From Merdimmobilis hominis (GTDB lineage Bacteria; Bacillota; Clostridia; Oscillospirales; Ruminococcaceae): a DNA stretch of 64,000 nucleotides. The position numbers and the translations under genes are program-made. The DNA is taken from contig NZ_JACJKY010000004.1 in assembly GCF_016901855.1 (NCBI RefSeq), forward strand, positions 62,001 to 126,000, in the 5' to 3' direction. Shown one piece after another: positions 7,221 through 16,538 of the stretch. The notes under the pieces were generated by a model. That model was given only the letters and a program-made list of their open reading frames with translations, was not told the DNA's origin and made no database searches. Each line of letters begins with the position of its first letter. The first letter of the stretch is position 1.

Positions 7221-7820
7221 ATGAAGCAACCTATTATTACAATCAGCCGTGAATTTGGCAGCGGTGGACGTGAAATCGGCAAAATGATTGCAGATCATTT
7301 TTCGATTCCGTACTATGACAATGCACTCATCACGCTTGCAGCAAAGAAAAGCGGCTTTGTGGAGGAAATGTTTGAGCATACCGATCAAAAACCGACGGGT
7401 AGTTTGCTGTTTTCTCTCTCCATGTTTGGCGGTATGGCAAGTTTTGAAATGCCGCTAAATGATAAAGTATATCTGATTCAATCAGATATTATCAAGGAAG
7501 TGGCGTCAAAAGGCGGCTGTGTGATTGTTGGACGATGTGCCGACTATGTACTGCGCGATATGCCGAATGTCGTGAATTTTTATCTGCATGCTGACCTGGA
7601 TACACGGACCGATTTTGCAATTCGGATGCGCGATTTCCCGCCGGAAGGCGCAAAGGAAAAAGTGCAGAAAATTGATAAGCGGCGTGCGTCGTACTATCAC
7701 TACTATACAGGCAAAAAGTGGGGCGATGCGAAAAATTATGATTTGTGCATTGATACCACAAAACTTGGGCTTGAAAAAACAGCAGATCTGATTATCAAAT
7801 ACGTCGACTTAAGAGCATAA
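7221..7820 (+). CDS. Cytidylate kinase-like family protein
   Basis: The protein has 199 residues. The ATG at 7221 is preceded by AGGAGG; an in-frame ATG at 7170 lies inside the promoter and is rejected. The N terminus has the P-loop form ISREFGSGGREIGK typical of the cytidylate-kinase-like family (P-loop NTPase), followed by IPYYDN, a GRCADYVL segment and DKRRASYYHYYTGKKWG with the arginine-rich lid. It probably phosphorylates a nucleotide or small molecule, but the substrate is not deducible. It is monocistronic, between its own promoter and the terminator at 7846-7895. Confidence 0.85.
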   Translation: MKQPIITISREFGSGGREIGKMIADHFSIPYYDNALITLAAKKSGFVEEMFEHTDQKPTGSLLFSLSMFGGMASFEMPLNDKVYLIQSDIIKEVASKGGCVIVGRCADYVLRDMPNVVNFYLHADLDTRTDFAIRMRDFPPEGAKEKVQKIDKRRASYYHYYTGKKWGDAKNYDLCIDTTKLGLEKTADLIIKYVDLRA

Positions 7821-7845
7821 ATGCGGCTCACATCAACAGATTACA

Positions 7846-7895
7846 AAATCCCCCTGCTAACGTACAGATATTGTGCGGCGGCAGGGGGATTTTTA
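7846..7895 (+). terminator. Strong intrinsic terminator
   Basis: AAATCCCCCTGC (7846-7857) pairs with GCAGGGGGATTT (7881-7892) and a T run follows. It ends the cytidylate-kinase-like transcript before the exopolysaccharide cluster. Confidence 0.88.
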
Positions 7896-7949
7896 TTGTG
7901 ACAAAATCGGAAACAGATTCCGTTTTTTTGCTGAAAAAAGCCAGATGTA

Positions 7950-7978
7950 TTGATTTTTATAGGAGTAGGTGGTAATAT
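7950..7978 (+). promoter_or_regulatory. Possible promoter of the exopolysaccharide cluster
   Basis: TTGATT at 7950-7955 and TAATAT at 7973-7978 are spaced by 17 bases, about 75 bases before the LCP gene. The match to consensus is moderate, and an overlapping TATAAT at 7976-7981 would need a longer spacer. Confidence 0.4.
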
Positions 7979-8051
7979 AATTAATGTATGCTATAGTACA
8001 AAAGATGTGTAAGGAGTACGTTTCCATTCAGATTGTGAGGACACAGACAAC

Positions 8052-9152
8052 ATGAAAAAACGGAATTCTCTTGGAGAACAAAAGAATACAGTACAAGCAC
8101 AGCCTATAGATCAAGAACTTTGTAGCTGCCGACAAGAAGAACCAACCGACTGCACAATGCAAACAAAGAACAGAAAAAAATGGTCGCTGAAACGAAAGAT
8201 CGTTACTGCGTCTGTCTCGGTTGTGCTGGTTTTGATTCTTGCCGGCTTTTTCATATTTCAATATTTGCTTGCCGGACTCAAAACAAAGCCGATTACTGCA
8301 CAGCCGCAGGAGCTTGAGGTGGATTCTTCTGTCGCTGAAAAATCGAAGGAATATAAAATCATCAATATTGCGCTGTTCGGCGTGGACAGCAGAGATTACG
8401 ACAAAAATGAAGGAAGATCCGATTCCATCATGATTTTGTCTGTCGATCAAAAAAATAATACACTCAAGCTCACATCGATTCTGCGCGACAGCAAGGTGCA
8501 TATTGACGGCTATGGTGAGGAAAAGATCGCGCATGCCTATGCATACGGCGGTCCGGAGCTTGCGATCAAAACGCTCAATGACAATTTCCACTTGGATATT
8601 CAGGATTACGCAACGGTCAATTTTGCAGGACTTGCGAACGTTATTGACGCAGTCGGCGGCATTGACATTGAGATCACAGAAGCAGAACGCCAGCAAATCA
8701 ACCTCAACGCGAACAGTGACGGACTGCATGCAGAGGTGGTGACATCATCGGGACTTGTGCACTTAAACGGCGCGCAGGCAACGGCATATGCCCGTATTCG
8801 CAACATTGACAGTGACAATGCACGTGCAGACCGCCAGAAGAAAGTGCTTGCATGCATGCTCGAGAATGTGAAAACACTCAGCGTAACAGAATATCCGAAT
8901 CTGCTGCGTACAGTGCTTCCGTTGGTGGAAACATCGCTCAGCTATACTGATATTATCGGTTTTGCACCGATGCTCTTAAATGAACTGCCGCTTGTGCAGC
9001 ATTCGATTCCAAGTGAAGAGGATCATGCTGTGGGCGGCGGAAATCCGTGGGTTTGGAACTTTGATTTAGATGCAGCGGCAGACAGGCTGCATACATTTAT
9101 TTACGAAGACGAATCGACTGAGTCTTCATCTGCTTTTTCTGAAGAAGAATAA
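8052..9152 (+). CDS. LytR-CpsA-Psr (LCP) family glycopolymer ligase
   Basis: The protein has 366 residues. A charged cytoplasmic N terminus of about 50 residues leads to one membrane helix (about 58-78, VTASVSVVLVLILAGFFIF). The extracellular LCP domain follows, with IALFGVDSRD, the SDSIMIL strand, SILRDSKV and the NFAGLANVIDAVGGIDIEI motif. LCP enzymes transfer undecaprenyl-linked glycopolymers to peptidoglycan or other acceptors outside the membrane. As first gene of the cluster, it is the likely attachment enzyme for the polymer built by the genes to 22699. A short acidic Ser/Glu tail ends the protein. Confidence 0.92.
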   Translation: MKKRNSLGEQKNTVQAQPIDQELCSCRQEEPTDCTMQTKNRKKWSLKRKIVTASVSVVLVLILAGFFIFQYLLAGLKTKPITAQPQELEVDSSVAEKSKEYKIINIALFGVDSRDYDKNEGRSDSIMILSVDQKNNTLKLTSILRDSKVHIDGYGEEKIAHAYAYGGPELAIKTLNDNFHLDIQDYATVNFAGLANVIDAVGGIDIEITEAERQQINLNANSDGLHAEVVTSSGLVHLNGAQATAYARIRNIDSDNARADRQKKVLACMLENVKTLSVTEYPNLLRTVLPLVETSLSYTDIIGFAPMLLNELPLVQHSIPSEEDHAVGGGNPWVWNFDLDAAADRLHTFIYEDESTESSSAFSEEE

Positions 9153-9175
9153 AAACGAAATGTGGGGAAGGTAAA

Positions 9176-11086
9176 TTGAAAAATCTTGGACAGAGAAAAT
9201 TACTGCTGATGGGTATTGATTGCCTGGTGCTTGTGATTTCGTGTTTGATCGCTTATTTCTTGGTGATCTTTACAACGAAGATTCCACTGACACCAAAAGG
9301 CGTTTTTTGGAATGCAACCATATTTATTGTGTGCAATGTGCTTTCTTTGGTCGCATGGGGTACGTATCAAAAAGTTTGGCGCTATGCGGCGGTGGGCGAT
9401 ATGGTATATTGTGTGTTCAGCGTACTGTCCGGAACAGCGGCGGCAGGTGTCATCTTAATTGTGGCACGTCAGCTGGAAACAGTGCTGTATCCGCTTCTCG
9501 CATGCGGTATTTCGATTCTGGCGATTATCGGTGCACGCTTTTTATATTTGTATCTGCTCGATTCTTCCGACGCGCAATCAAAAGAAGTGCGTAAACAGCG
9601 TGCAATGATTGTCGGCGGCGGACAGGCGTGCCAGAGTATTCTGCGTGAAATGCTCAGCATTTCAGGCTGCGGATATGAGCCGATTTGCGTGGTGGATGAT
9701 GACCGCGAAAAAATTGGCCGAAGCATTCATGGTATTAAGATTTACGGTCCTACGGACGAAATTCCGGCAATCTGCAAAGAACAGCAAATTGAAGCGATCT
9801 TTTTTGCGATTCCGTCTTGTGATGAAGAGGACAGAAAACGCATTCTGCACCTGTGTTCTACAACGGGGTGCAAAGTCAAAATCCTTCCCTACCTGCACAA
9901 ATTGATTTTTGAAAAAGAACTGCTTTCGCAGGCAAAAGACATCCGTATTGAAGATCTTCTGGGCAGAGAACCGACACAGTTTGATAACGTTCAGGTTGCA
10001 AATCTGATTTGCGGAAGTGTCTGCATGGTCACCGGCGGCGGCGGATCGATCGGTTCGGAGCTTTGCCGGCAGATTGTGCAGTATCAGCCGAAACAGCTTA
10101 TTTTGATCGATATCTACGAAAATAACGCATATGCGATTCAGCAGGAGCTTTTGCGCAAATATGGGCAGGAGCTGCCGCTTCAGGTGCGCATTGCATCTGT
10201 GCGTGATTTCGATAAGATGGAGCAGTTGTTTGAAGAGTATCATCCGGATCTGGTGTTTCATGCGGCGGCGCACAAGCATGTCCCGCTGATGGAAGAAGAT
10301 CCCGATGAGGCAGTCAAAAACAACGTTTTCGGTACCTTTAACGTTGCAAAGCTTGCGAATCGATTCCATGTCAAAAAATTCGTCATGGTTTCGACAGATA
10401 AAGCGGTCAATCCAACGAATGTCATGGGCGCAACGAAACGCTGCTGCGAGATGATTGCACAGTATATGGCCGAAATCTCTACGGGCACTGAGTTTGTTGC
10501 AGTTCGGTTCGGCAATGTGCTTGGATCGAACGGCTCGGTCATTCCGCTGTTCCGCAAACAGATTGAGGAAGGCGGCCCGGTTACCGTTACACACCCGGAT
10601 ATTATCCGCTATTTCATGACGATTCCTGAGGCTGTTTCGCTGATATTACAGGCTGGTGCAATGGCAAAAGGCGGCGAAATTTTCGTACTTGATATGGGCG
10701 AGCCGGTGAAAATCACAACGCTTGCTGAAAACTTGATTCGCCTGTACGGGAAAGAGCCGTACAAAGATATTGAAATTAAATTTACCGGTCTGCGTCCGGG
10801 TGAGAAGCTGTTTGAAGAGCTTCTGATGGATGAGGAAGGACTCAAATCGACGCTCAATCATAAAATCTTTATCGGAAAACAGATTCCGGTTAACCGCGAA
10901 GAGTTTGACGAGATGATTGAAAAACTGCATCAAACAATCGAGGCACGGCAGATCAATCAAATGCTTTGTTGTTTGCAGGAACTGGTACCTACATTTTCAT
11001 GTTCCCGCCTGCTGAATGTAAGTTTATATAAACATGAATCGGAAAAAAGCGTGTCTTCTTCCGGTTTTGCAAGAAAGGAAGTCTAA
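9176..11086 (+). CDS. CapD/FlaA1-type membrane nucleotide-sugar 4,6-dehydratase/epimerase
   Basis: The protein has 636 residues, starting at TTG 9176 with GGGGAAGG 5-12 bases upstream. Four N-terminal membrane helices (about 10-115) precede a CoA-binding-like Rossmann region (AMIVGGGQACQSILREML). The catalytic NAD(P)-binding domain begins near residue 283 (VTGGGGSIGSELCRQI), with AAAHKHVPLMEEDP and STDKAVNPTNVMGATK as active-site signatures. Members convert UDP-GlcNAc to 4-keto-6-deoxy sugars for capsule and glycan synthesis. With the adjacent aminotransferase it would make an aminodeoxy sugar such as a UDP-bacillosamine precursor; that product is inference. Confidence 0.9.
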   Translation: MKNLGQRKLLLMGIDCLVLVISCLIAYFLVIFTTKIPLTPKGVFWNATIFIVCNVLSLVAWGTYQKVWRYAAVGDMVYCVFSVLSGTAAAGVILIVARQLETVLYPLLACGISILAIIGARFLYLYLLDSSDAQSKEVRKQRAMIVGGGQACQSILREMLSISGCGYEPICVVDDDREKIGRSIHGIKIYGPTDEIPAICKEQQIEAIFFAIPSCDEEDRKRILHLCSTTGCKVKILPYLHKLIFEKELLSQAKDIRIEDLLGREPTQFDNVQVANLICGSVCMVTGGGGSIGSELCRQIVQYQPKQLILIDIYENNAYAIQQELLRKYGQELPLQVRIASVRDFDKMEQLFEEYHPDLVFHAAAHKHVPLMEEDPDEAVKNNVFGTFNVAKLANRFHVKKFVMVSTDKAVNPTNVMGATKRCCEMIAQYMAEISTGTEFVAVRFGNVLGSNGSVIPLFRKQIEEGGPVTVTHPDIIRYFMTIPEAVSLILQAGAMAKGGEIFVLDMGEPVKITTLAENLIRLYGKEPYKDIEIKFTGLRPGEKLFEELLMDEEGLKSTLNHKIFIGKQIPVNREEFDEMIEKLHQTIEARQINQMLCCLQELVPTFSCSRLLNVSLYKHESEKSVSSSGFARKEV

Positions 11087-11089
11087 TCG

Positions 11090-12295
11090 ATGAACATTCC
11101 ATTTTCACCACCCGATATGACGGATGAGGAGATTGCCGAAGTAGCCGATACGTTAAAAAGCGGCTGGATCACAACAGGGCCGAAAACAAAACAGTTTGAA
11201 AAGGAAATTGCATCGTTTTGTCATACGAATAAAGCGGTTTGTCTCAATTCTGCAACAGCATGCTTAGAAGGTGTGCTGCGGCTGCTGGGCGTGGGTGCAG
11301 GCGATGAAGTCATCACAACAGCATACACATACACCGCTTCTGCAAGCGTTGTATGCCATGTCGGCGCCAAACTCGTGCTTGTCGATACAGCACCGGGCTC
11401 GTTTGAGATGGACTATGCGCAGCTTGCAGAAAAAATTACAGAGAAAACAAAAGTGATCATTCCGGTGGATCTTGCCGGAATCATCTGCGATTATGATACG
11501 ATTTACCGTGTTGTAGAGGAGAAACAAGGACTGTTTTGTCCGGCAAACGACATACAAAAAGCAATGGGACGCATTGCAGTCGTTGCGGATGCCGCGCATG
11601 CATTCGGTGCACAGAAAGACGGAAAAATGTGCGGACAGATTGCCGACTTCACTTCGTTCTCGTTCCATGCGGTCAAAAATTTGACCACCGCAGAAGGCGG
11701 CGCTGTTACTTGGAGAGAGATTCCGGGCATTGACTCCGAGGAAATCTATCGGTTCTTTATGCTCTATTCGCTGCACGGACAGTCGAAAGACGCACTTGCG
11801 AAAACAAAAGCTGGTGCGTGGGAATATGATATTGTTTTCCCGGGCTATAAATGTAATATGACCGATATTATGGCATCGATCGGACTGGTGCAGCTTACTC
11901 GGTATCCGTCGATGCTTGCACGCAGAAAAGAAATCATTTCTGTCTATAACAAGGCGTTTGCAGATCTGCCGGTCAGTGTGCTGTGCCACTACGGTGACAA
12001 TTTTGAATCGAGCGGACATTTGTATTTTGTACGCCTGCATGGAGCAGACGAGCAGATGCGCAATCGTGTGGTAGAAAAGATGGCAGAGGCCGGTGTTGCA
12101 ACGAATGTGCACTATAAACCGCTGCCGCTGCTCACTGCATATAAAAATCTGGGCTTCGATATCAAAGATTATCCGAATGCGTTCTCGATGTATCAAAACG
12201 AAATGACGCTTCCGCTTCATACCTGCCTGACAGACGAACAGGTTGCATACATTGTTCGTACGTTTTCACAGATTATCAAGGAGCTGAATCAATGA
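11090..12295 (+). CDS. DegT/DnrJ/EryC1/StrS PLP-dependent sugar aminotransferase
   Basis: The protein has 401 residues and starts 3 bases after the dehydratase stop. The fold type I sugar aminotransferase signatures are clear: the N-terminal PFSPPDMTDEEIAEVADTL, the LNSATACLEGVLRLLGVGAGDEVIT segment, ADAAHAFGA and the PLP lysine in FSFHAVKNLTTAEGG. It probably aminates the 4-keto sugar produced by the upstream CapD-like enzyme, using glutamate. It overlaps the priming transferase gene by ATGA, so the three genes are translationally linked. Confidence 0.92.
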   Translation: MNIPFSPPDMTDEEIAEVADTLKSGWITTGPKTKQFEKEIASFCHTNKAVCLNSATACLEGVLRLLGVGAGDEVITTAYTYTASASVVCHVGAKLVLVDTAPGSFEMDYAQLAEKITEKTKVIIPVDLAGIICDYDTIYRVVEEKQGLFCPANDIQKAMGRIAVVADAAHAFGAQKDGKMCGQIADFTSFSFHAVKNLTTAEGGAVTWREIPGIDSEEIYRFFMLYSLHGQSKDALAKTKAGAWEYDIVFPGYKCNMTDIMASIGLVQLTRYPSMLARRKEIISVYNKAFADLPVSVLCHYGDNFESSGHLYFVRLHGADEQMRNRVVEKMAEAGVATNVHYKPLPLLTAYKNLGFDIKDYPNAFSMYQNEMTLPLHTCLTDEQVAYIVRTFSQIIKELNQ

Positions 12296-13041
12296 TTCTA
12301 AAAAAATGGGAGGCACTCCCCGTATCCATGCAGACGGAAGCGGTGAAGCCGTACTATGATGCGCTCAAACGCAAAACATTGAGCCTGATTCTGAAGCGTT
12401 TGTTTGATATAGTTGTTTCGCTGTTTTTGCTTATCTTGCTGTCGCCTGTCTTTTTGGTGCTCAGCATCATGATCAAAGCTGATTCCAAAGGACCGGTGAT
12501 GTTTCGGCAGGTGCGTGTGACGCAGTACGGAAAGACGTTTCGCATTTTCAAATTCCGCACAATGGTGACAAATGCAGAACAGCTCGGTACACAGGTGACA
12601 GTCGGCGGCGACAGCCGTATCACAAAAATGGGTCACCGTCTGCGCAAGTGCCGGCTGGATGAACTGCCGCAGCTGTTAAACATTCTGCGCGGCGAAATGA
12701 GCTTTGTCGGCACGCGCCCGGAAGTGGAGAAATATGTAGCACGCTATACACCTGAAATGATGGCAACGCTGCTTTTGCCCGCCGGCGTGACTAGTCTTGC
12801 AAGCGTGTATTATAAAGATGAAGCAGAACTATTAAATAATACCGAAGATGCAGACAGAACATATACTGAATTGGTTTTGCCGGGGAAAATGCGTTATAAT
12901 TTAAGAGCAATCAAAACATTCGGTTTTTGGAATGATATAAAAGTATTGTTTATAACAATACTCGCAATGCTGGGAAAGGAAAATATGGAAGTCGATATTG
13001 CTTCAGGAAAGACAGAGGTTAATCAGAAAAACAATGAATAA
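12292..13041 (+). CDS. Undecaprenyl-phosphate sugar-1-phosphate transferase (priming glycosyltransferase)
   Basis: The protein has 249 residues and belongs to the bacterial sugar transferase family (PglC/WcaJ-like). One membrane helix (about 38-62) is followed by the conserved cytoplasmic core: KADSKGPVMFRQVRV, FRIFKFRTM, CRLDELPQLLNILRGEMSFVGTRP. It would load the first sugar phosphate onto undecaprenyl phosphate at the inner face of the membrane, starting repeat-unit assembly. The 5' ATGA overlap couples it to the aminotransferase, suggesting that the aminodeoxy sugar is the priming residue. Confidence 0.92.
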   Translation: MILKKWEALPVSMQTEAVKPYYDALKRKTLSLILKRLFDIVVSLFLLILLSPVFLVLSIMIKADSKGPVMFRQVRVTQYGKTFRIFKFRTMVTNAEQLGTQVTVGGDSRITKMGHRLRKCRLDELPQLLNILRGEMSFVGTRPEVEKYVARYTPEMMATLLLPAGVTSLASVYYKDEAELLNNTEDADRTYTELVLPGKMRYNLRAIKTFGFWNDIKVLFITILAMLGKENMEVDIASGKTEVNQKNNE

Positions 13042-14053
13042 AGATGTTATTGTATCTGTAGTGATGCCAGTGTATAACGAAGAACGCTATATTGAAAAGT
13101 GTGTCGAGTCATTGCTGCATCAAGATTATCCTATCAGTCAGATGGAATGGATTTTTGTCGATGGATGCTCCAATGACAATACCGTAAAAATTCTAAATGA
13201 TTACAAGGAAAAATATCCTGAATTAATTAGAATTTACAGCAATCCAAATAAAATTGTTCCATATGCAATGAATATAGGAATCGCTGAATCATGCGGAAGA
13301 TATATTGTACGCTTGGATGCACATGCAGATTATGCGTATGATTATATTTCAAAGTGTGTGTATTATCTTGAGCATACAGACGCCGAGAATGTTGGCGGTG
13401 TAGCGGAAACAAAGGCAAATGGAATGATGGGAAATGCAATTGCAAAAATGCTTTCTTCAAAATTCGGAGTAGGAAATTCTCAGTTTCGCACGAATGGAGA
13501 GAGCGGATATGTAGACACTGTTCCCTTCGGTGCTTTTAAACGAGAAGTGTTTACAAAGTATGGTGGATATGATGAGCGCCTTGTACGCAATCAGGATAAT
13601 GAAATGAATTATCGAATTCGCAAAGGCGGTGGAAAAATCTATTTGTCTAACGATATTCATCTATCGTATTATTGCAGAGATACGATTAAAGGAATTGCAA
13701 AAATGGCAAATAAAAATGGAATGTGGAATTTGATTACGATGAAGCTGTGTCCAGGCTCAATGGGAATTCGACATTTTATTCCGTTTGCATTTGTATTGTC
13801 TATTGTAGTTCTTTTGGTCTTGGGCTTTTTTCATCCTATATTTTGGATCGCGCTGGGCGCAGAATTGATTTTATATTTTGGACTTGATGTGTTGTTTTCG
13901 ATAAAACAGGCGTCTTCGGTAAAAGAGATATTTTTGTTAATCGTTTTATTTCCGATTTTCCATGTCTCTTATGGTTGCGGTTCGATTGCAGCAATTATAA
14001 AGTTGCTTTTGAGGAAATATCCATCCAATCAATATCAGCCGAAAAAAATCTAA
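13034..14053 (+). CDS. Family 2 glycosyltransferase with C-terminal membrane helices (ExoA-like)
   Basis: The protein has 339 residues from the ATG at 13034, which overlaps the previous stop by 8 bases; a TTG 12 codons upstream is possible. The GT-A fold motifs are SVVMPVYNEERYIEKCVESLL, the FVDGCSNDNT acidic loop and RLDAHADY. Two to three hydrophobic helices near residues 250-325 anchor it. It resembles succinoglycan ExoA-type transferases that add sugars to a lipid-linked repeat. From this gene onward the DNA becomes visibly more AT-rich. Confidence 0.85.
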   Translation: MNKDVIVSVVMPVYNEERYIEKCVESLLHQDYPISQMEWIFVDGCSNDNTVKILNDYKEKYPELIRIYSNPNKIVPYAMNIGIAESCGRYIVRLDAHADYAYDYISKCVYYLEHTDAENVGGVAETKANGMMGNAIAKMLSSKFGVGNSQFRTNGESGYVDTVPFGAFKREVFTKYGGYDERLVRNQDNEMNYRIRKGGGKIYLSNDIHLSYYCRDTIKGIAKMANKNGMWNLITMKLCPGSMGIRHFIPFAFVLSIVVLLVLGFFHPIFWIALGAELILYFGLDVLFSIKQASSVKEIFLLIVLFPIFHVSYGCGSIAAIIKLLLRKYPSNQYQPKKI

Positions 14054-14089
14054 TAAGGAACTAAAATACATTCTAAGGAGGAAACTAAA

Positions 14090-15412
14090 ATGTCACTTTA
14101 TGAAAAACTGGTAAACAAAGAAGAGAAATTGTCCCTTGTAGGTCTGGGATACGTAGGAATGCCCATTGCAGTTGCGTTTGCAAAAAAAGGAATTGATGTC
14201 ATTGGATTTGATTTAAATAAGGCGAAAATCGAGTTGTATCAATCCGGTGTTGATCCAACAAAAGAAGTTGGCGATGAAGAAATAAAAAACTCTACAGTTT
14301 ATTTTACATCTGACGCAGAAGACTTAAAAAAAGCAAAATTTCATATTGTAGCAGTGCCAACACCAGTCAATCTGGACCATACTCCTGATTTGACTCCGGT
14401 TATTGGTGCAAGTGAAATTGTTGGACGAAATCTGACAGAAGGTTCTATCGTTGTGTATGAATCTACCGTATATCCGGGTGTTACTGAAGATGTGTGCATT
14501 CCGATTTTGGAAAAAGAGTCTGGGTTAAAATGTGGAATTGATTTTAAAGTGGGTTATTCTCCGGAGAGAATCAATCCAGGCGATAAAGTGCATAGACTTG
14601 AGAATATTAAAAAAATTGTATCTGGCATGGATAAAGAAAGCCTTGAAGTAATTAAAAATGTTTATGATATCGTCATTGAAATTGGAACATATCCTGTGTC
14701 AACCATTAAAACAGCTGAAGCGATCAAGGTTGTTGAAAACAGTCAGAGAGATATTAATATTGCGTTCATGAACGAATTAGCGATGGTATTTGACCGTATG
14801 GGCATTGATACTAATGAAGTTGTTGACGGCATGAATACCAAATGGAATGCACTTGGATTCCGTCCGGGACTTGTTGGCGGTCATTGCATCGGCGTAGACC
14901 CTTATTATTTTACATATGAAGCTGAAAAACTTGGGTATCACAGCCAAATTATTTTAAATGGCCGAATTGTAAATGACAGTATGGGTAAATTTGTAGCAGA
15001 TGCAGCCATTAAAAATATGATTTCCGTTGGTCAGGCTCCAAAGAAAGCAAAAGTGGTGATTCTTGGCTTAACTTTCAAAGAAAACTGCCCGGATACTCGG
15101 AATAGTAAAGTAAATGATATCATTAAGAGATTAAATGAATATGGAATAGAACCTATTGTTGTTGACCCATGGGCAAGCGAACGAGATGCAATGCATGAAT
15201 ATGGCGTAACGCTGACAAAACTCGAAGATGTACATGATGCAGATTGCATTATTATTGCAGTAGCACATAATGAATTCAAAAATCTGAAACTGGATGAAAT
15301 CGATGCATTGTATAAAGATATTCCTAATAATGAAAAAGTCTTAATTGACGTGAAAAACTCTTTCACAATAGAGGACTTGAGTAAGTTGGGATATACTTTT
15401 TGGAGACTTTAA
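14090..15412 (+). CDS. UDP-sugar 6-dehydrogenase (UDP-ManNAc/UDP-HexNAc dehydrogenase type)
   Basis: The protein has 440 residues, with AAGGAGG 9 bases ahead. It has an NAD-binding Rossmann N terminus (LVGLGYVGMPIAVAFAKKG), the ESTVYPGVTE segment, the central NSQRDINIAFMNELA helix and the catalytic cysteine in GGHCIGVDPYY. The C-terminal domain includes LGLTFKENCPDTRNSK. The enzyme oxidises C6 of a UDP-hexose(NAc) to a uronic acid. Together with the 2-epimerase at 18647, UDP-N-acetyl-mannosaminuronic acid is the most likely product, so the polymer is probably acidic. Confidence 0.88.
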   Translation: MSLYEKLVNKEEKLSLVGLGYVGMPIAVAFAKKGIDVIGFDLNKAKIELYQSGVDPTKEVGDEEIKNSTVYFTSDAEDLKKAKFHIVAVPTPVNLDHTPDLTPVIGASEIVGRNLTEGSIVVYESTVYPGVTEDVCIPILEKESGLKCGIDFKVGYSPERINPGDKVHRLENIKKIVSGMDKESLEVIKNVYDIVIEIGTYPVSTIKTAEAIKVVENSQRDINIAFMNELAMVFDRMGIDTNEVVDGMNTKWNALGFRPGLVGGHCIGVDPYYFTYEAEKLGYHSQIILNGRIVNDSMGKFVADAAIKNMISVGQAPKKAKVVILGLTFKENCPDTRNSKVNDIIKRLNEYGIEPIVVDPWASERDAMHEYGVTLTKLEDVHDADCIIIAVAHNEFKNLKLDEIDALYKDIPNNEKVLIDVKNSFTIEDLSKLGYTFWRL

Positions 15413-15414
15413 GA

Positions 15415-16521
15415 ATGAAAAAAATCCTCCATATCAATTCTTATTATCAGCATAGTCGCTTTTATAAAAATTTATATGATCGACAATTTCAAAAAGCACA
15501 GAATATTGCAGTATATGTTCCGGTTTCATCAAACGACAACAATTCGTTTGATTATGGTTCATATGCGCTTCTTGATAATTGTTTTAATTCTTATGATCGG
15601 ATTTTTTTTCATCTAAAGCATGGGAAAATATTTTCTAGCATTGAAAAAAGATATGATTGGAGCAATATTTCGTTAATTCATGCCCATTCATTATTTTCAA
15701 ATGGATATATTGCTTATAAATTATACAAAAAGTATAATATCCCTTATATTGTAGCTGTGCGAAATACAGATGTAAATGTGTTTTTTAAGAAAATGCTGCA
15801 TTTGCGCAAAATGGGTGTAAATATTCTTAAAAATGCAAAAAGAATCATATTTATATCTCAAAACTATTTAGAACTGACGCGTTCAAAATATATTCCTAAA
15901 CAATTTGAGAAAGAATTTCTTGAAAAATCAGTAGTACTCCCGAACGGTGTAGATCAGTATTATATTGATCATGCGCTGAAAACACCGAAAATACCGCATG
16001 AAGATGCAATTGATTTCTTATATGTCGGAGAGATCAATCAAAATAAGAATGTATTGTTTTCAGCAAAATGTATCGATAAACTCAATCATGAGGGAAAATG
16101 CACGTTTACAATGGTTGGAAAGATTACAGATAAAAAAATATATCAAACTGTTTCTGCCTATGATTTTGTCAAGCATATTTCGCCTCAAAAGAAGGAAACT
16201 TTAATTTCTTATTATCGAAATGCGGATATTTTTATCATGCCGTCAATTACTGAAACATTTGGATTAGTGTATGTTGAAGCGATGACGCAAGGTGTTCCGG
16301 TGATCTATACAAAAGGTCAAGGATTTGACAACCAATTTCCAAATGGTCAGGTTGGATATGCAGTTTCTTCTGATTCAGCAGAAGAAGTGATCGAAGCGGT
16401 TCACAGTATATTGGATAATTATAAGGAACTTTCTAATAATTGCATAAGTCTAAGTAAAAAATTTAATTGGGACTTCATTACGGAACAATATGATGCAATT
16501 TACAATTTGCTGCTTGAGTAA
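15415..16521 (+). CDS. Glycosyltransferase, GT-B fold (GT4-like)
   Basis: The protein has 368 residues. The ATG at 15415 lies 2 bases after the dehydrogenase stop; the longer frame overlaps that gene and starts at TTG. The N-terminal half is a variable acceptor domain. The C-terminal donor domain shows DFLYVGEINQNKN, the MPSITETFGLVYVEAMTQGVPVIYT segment with the conserved E-x7-E arrangement, and a final helix. It would add one sugar of the repeat unit on the cytoplasmic side. Donor and acceptor are unknown. Confidence 0.8.
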   Translation: MKKILHINSYYQHSRFYKNLYDRQFQKAQNIAVYVPVSSNDNNSFDYGSYALLDNCFNSYDRIFFHLKHGKIFSSIEKRYDWSNISLIHAHSLFSNGYIAYKLYKKYNIPYIVAVRNTDVNVFFKKMLHLRKMGVNILKNAKRIIFISQNYLELTRSKYIPKQFEKEFLEKSVVLPNGVDQYYIDHALKTPKIPHEDAIDFLYVGEINQNKNVLFSAKCIDKLNHEGKCTFTMVGKITDKKIYQTVSAYDFVKHISPQKKETLISYYRNADIFIMPSITETFGLVYVEAMTQGVPVIYTKGQGFDNQFPNGQVGYAVSSDSAEEVIEAVHSILDNYKELSNNCISLSKKFNWDFITEQYDAIYNLLLE

Positions 16522-16538
16522 GAAAGGAGATTGATTCA

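Noticed and set aside
9662-10594. Long minus-strand frames opposite the CapD-like gene
   Set aside because: The plus-strand protein shows conserved motifs throughout; the antisense frame has no motif, no ribosome-binding site and shadow-type composition.
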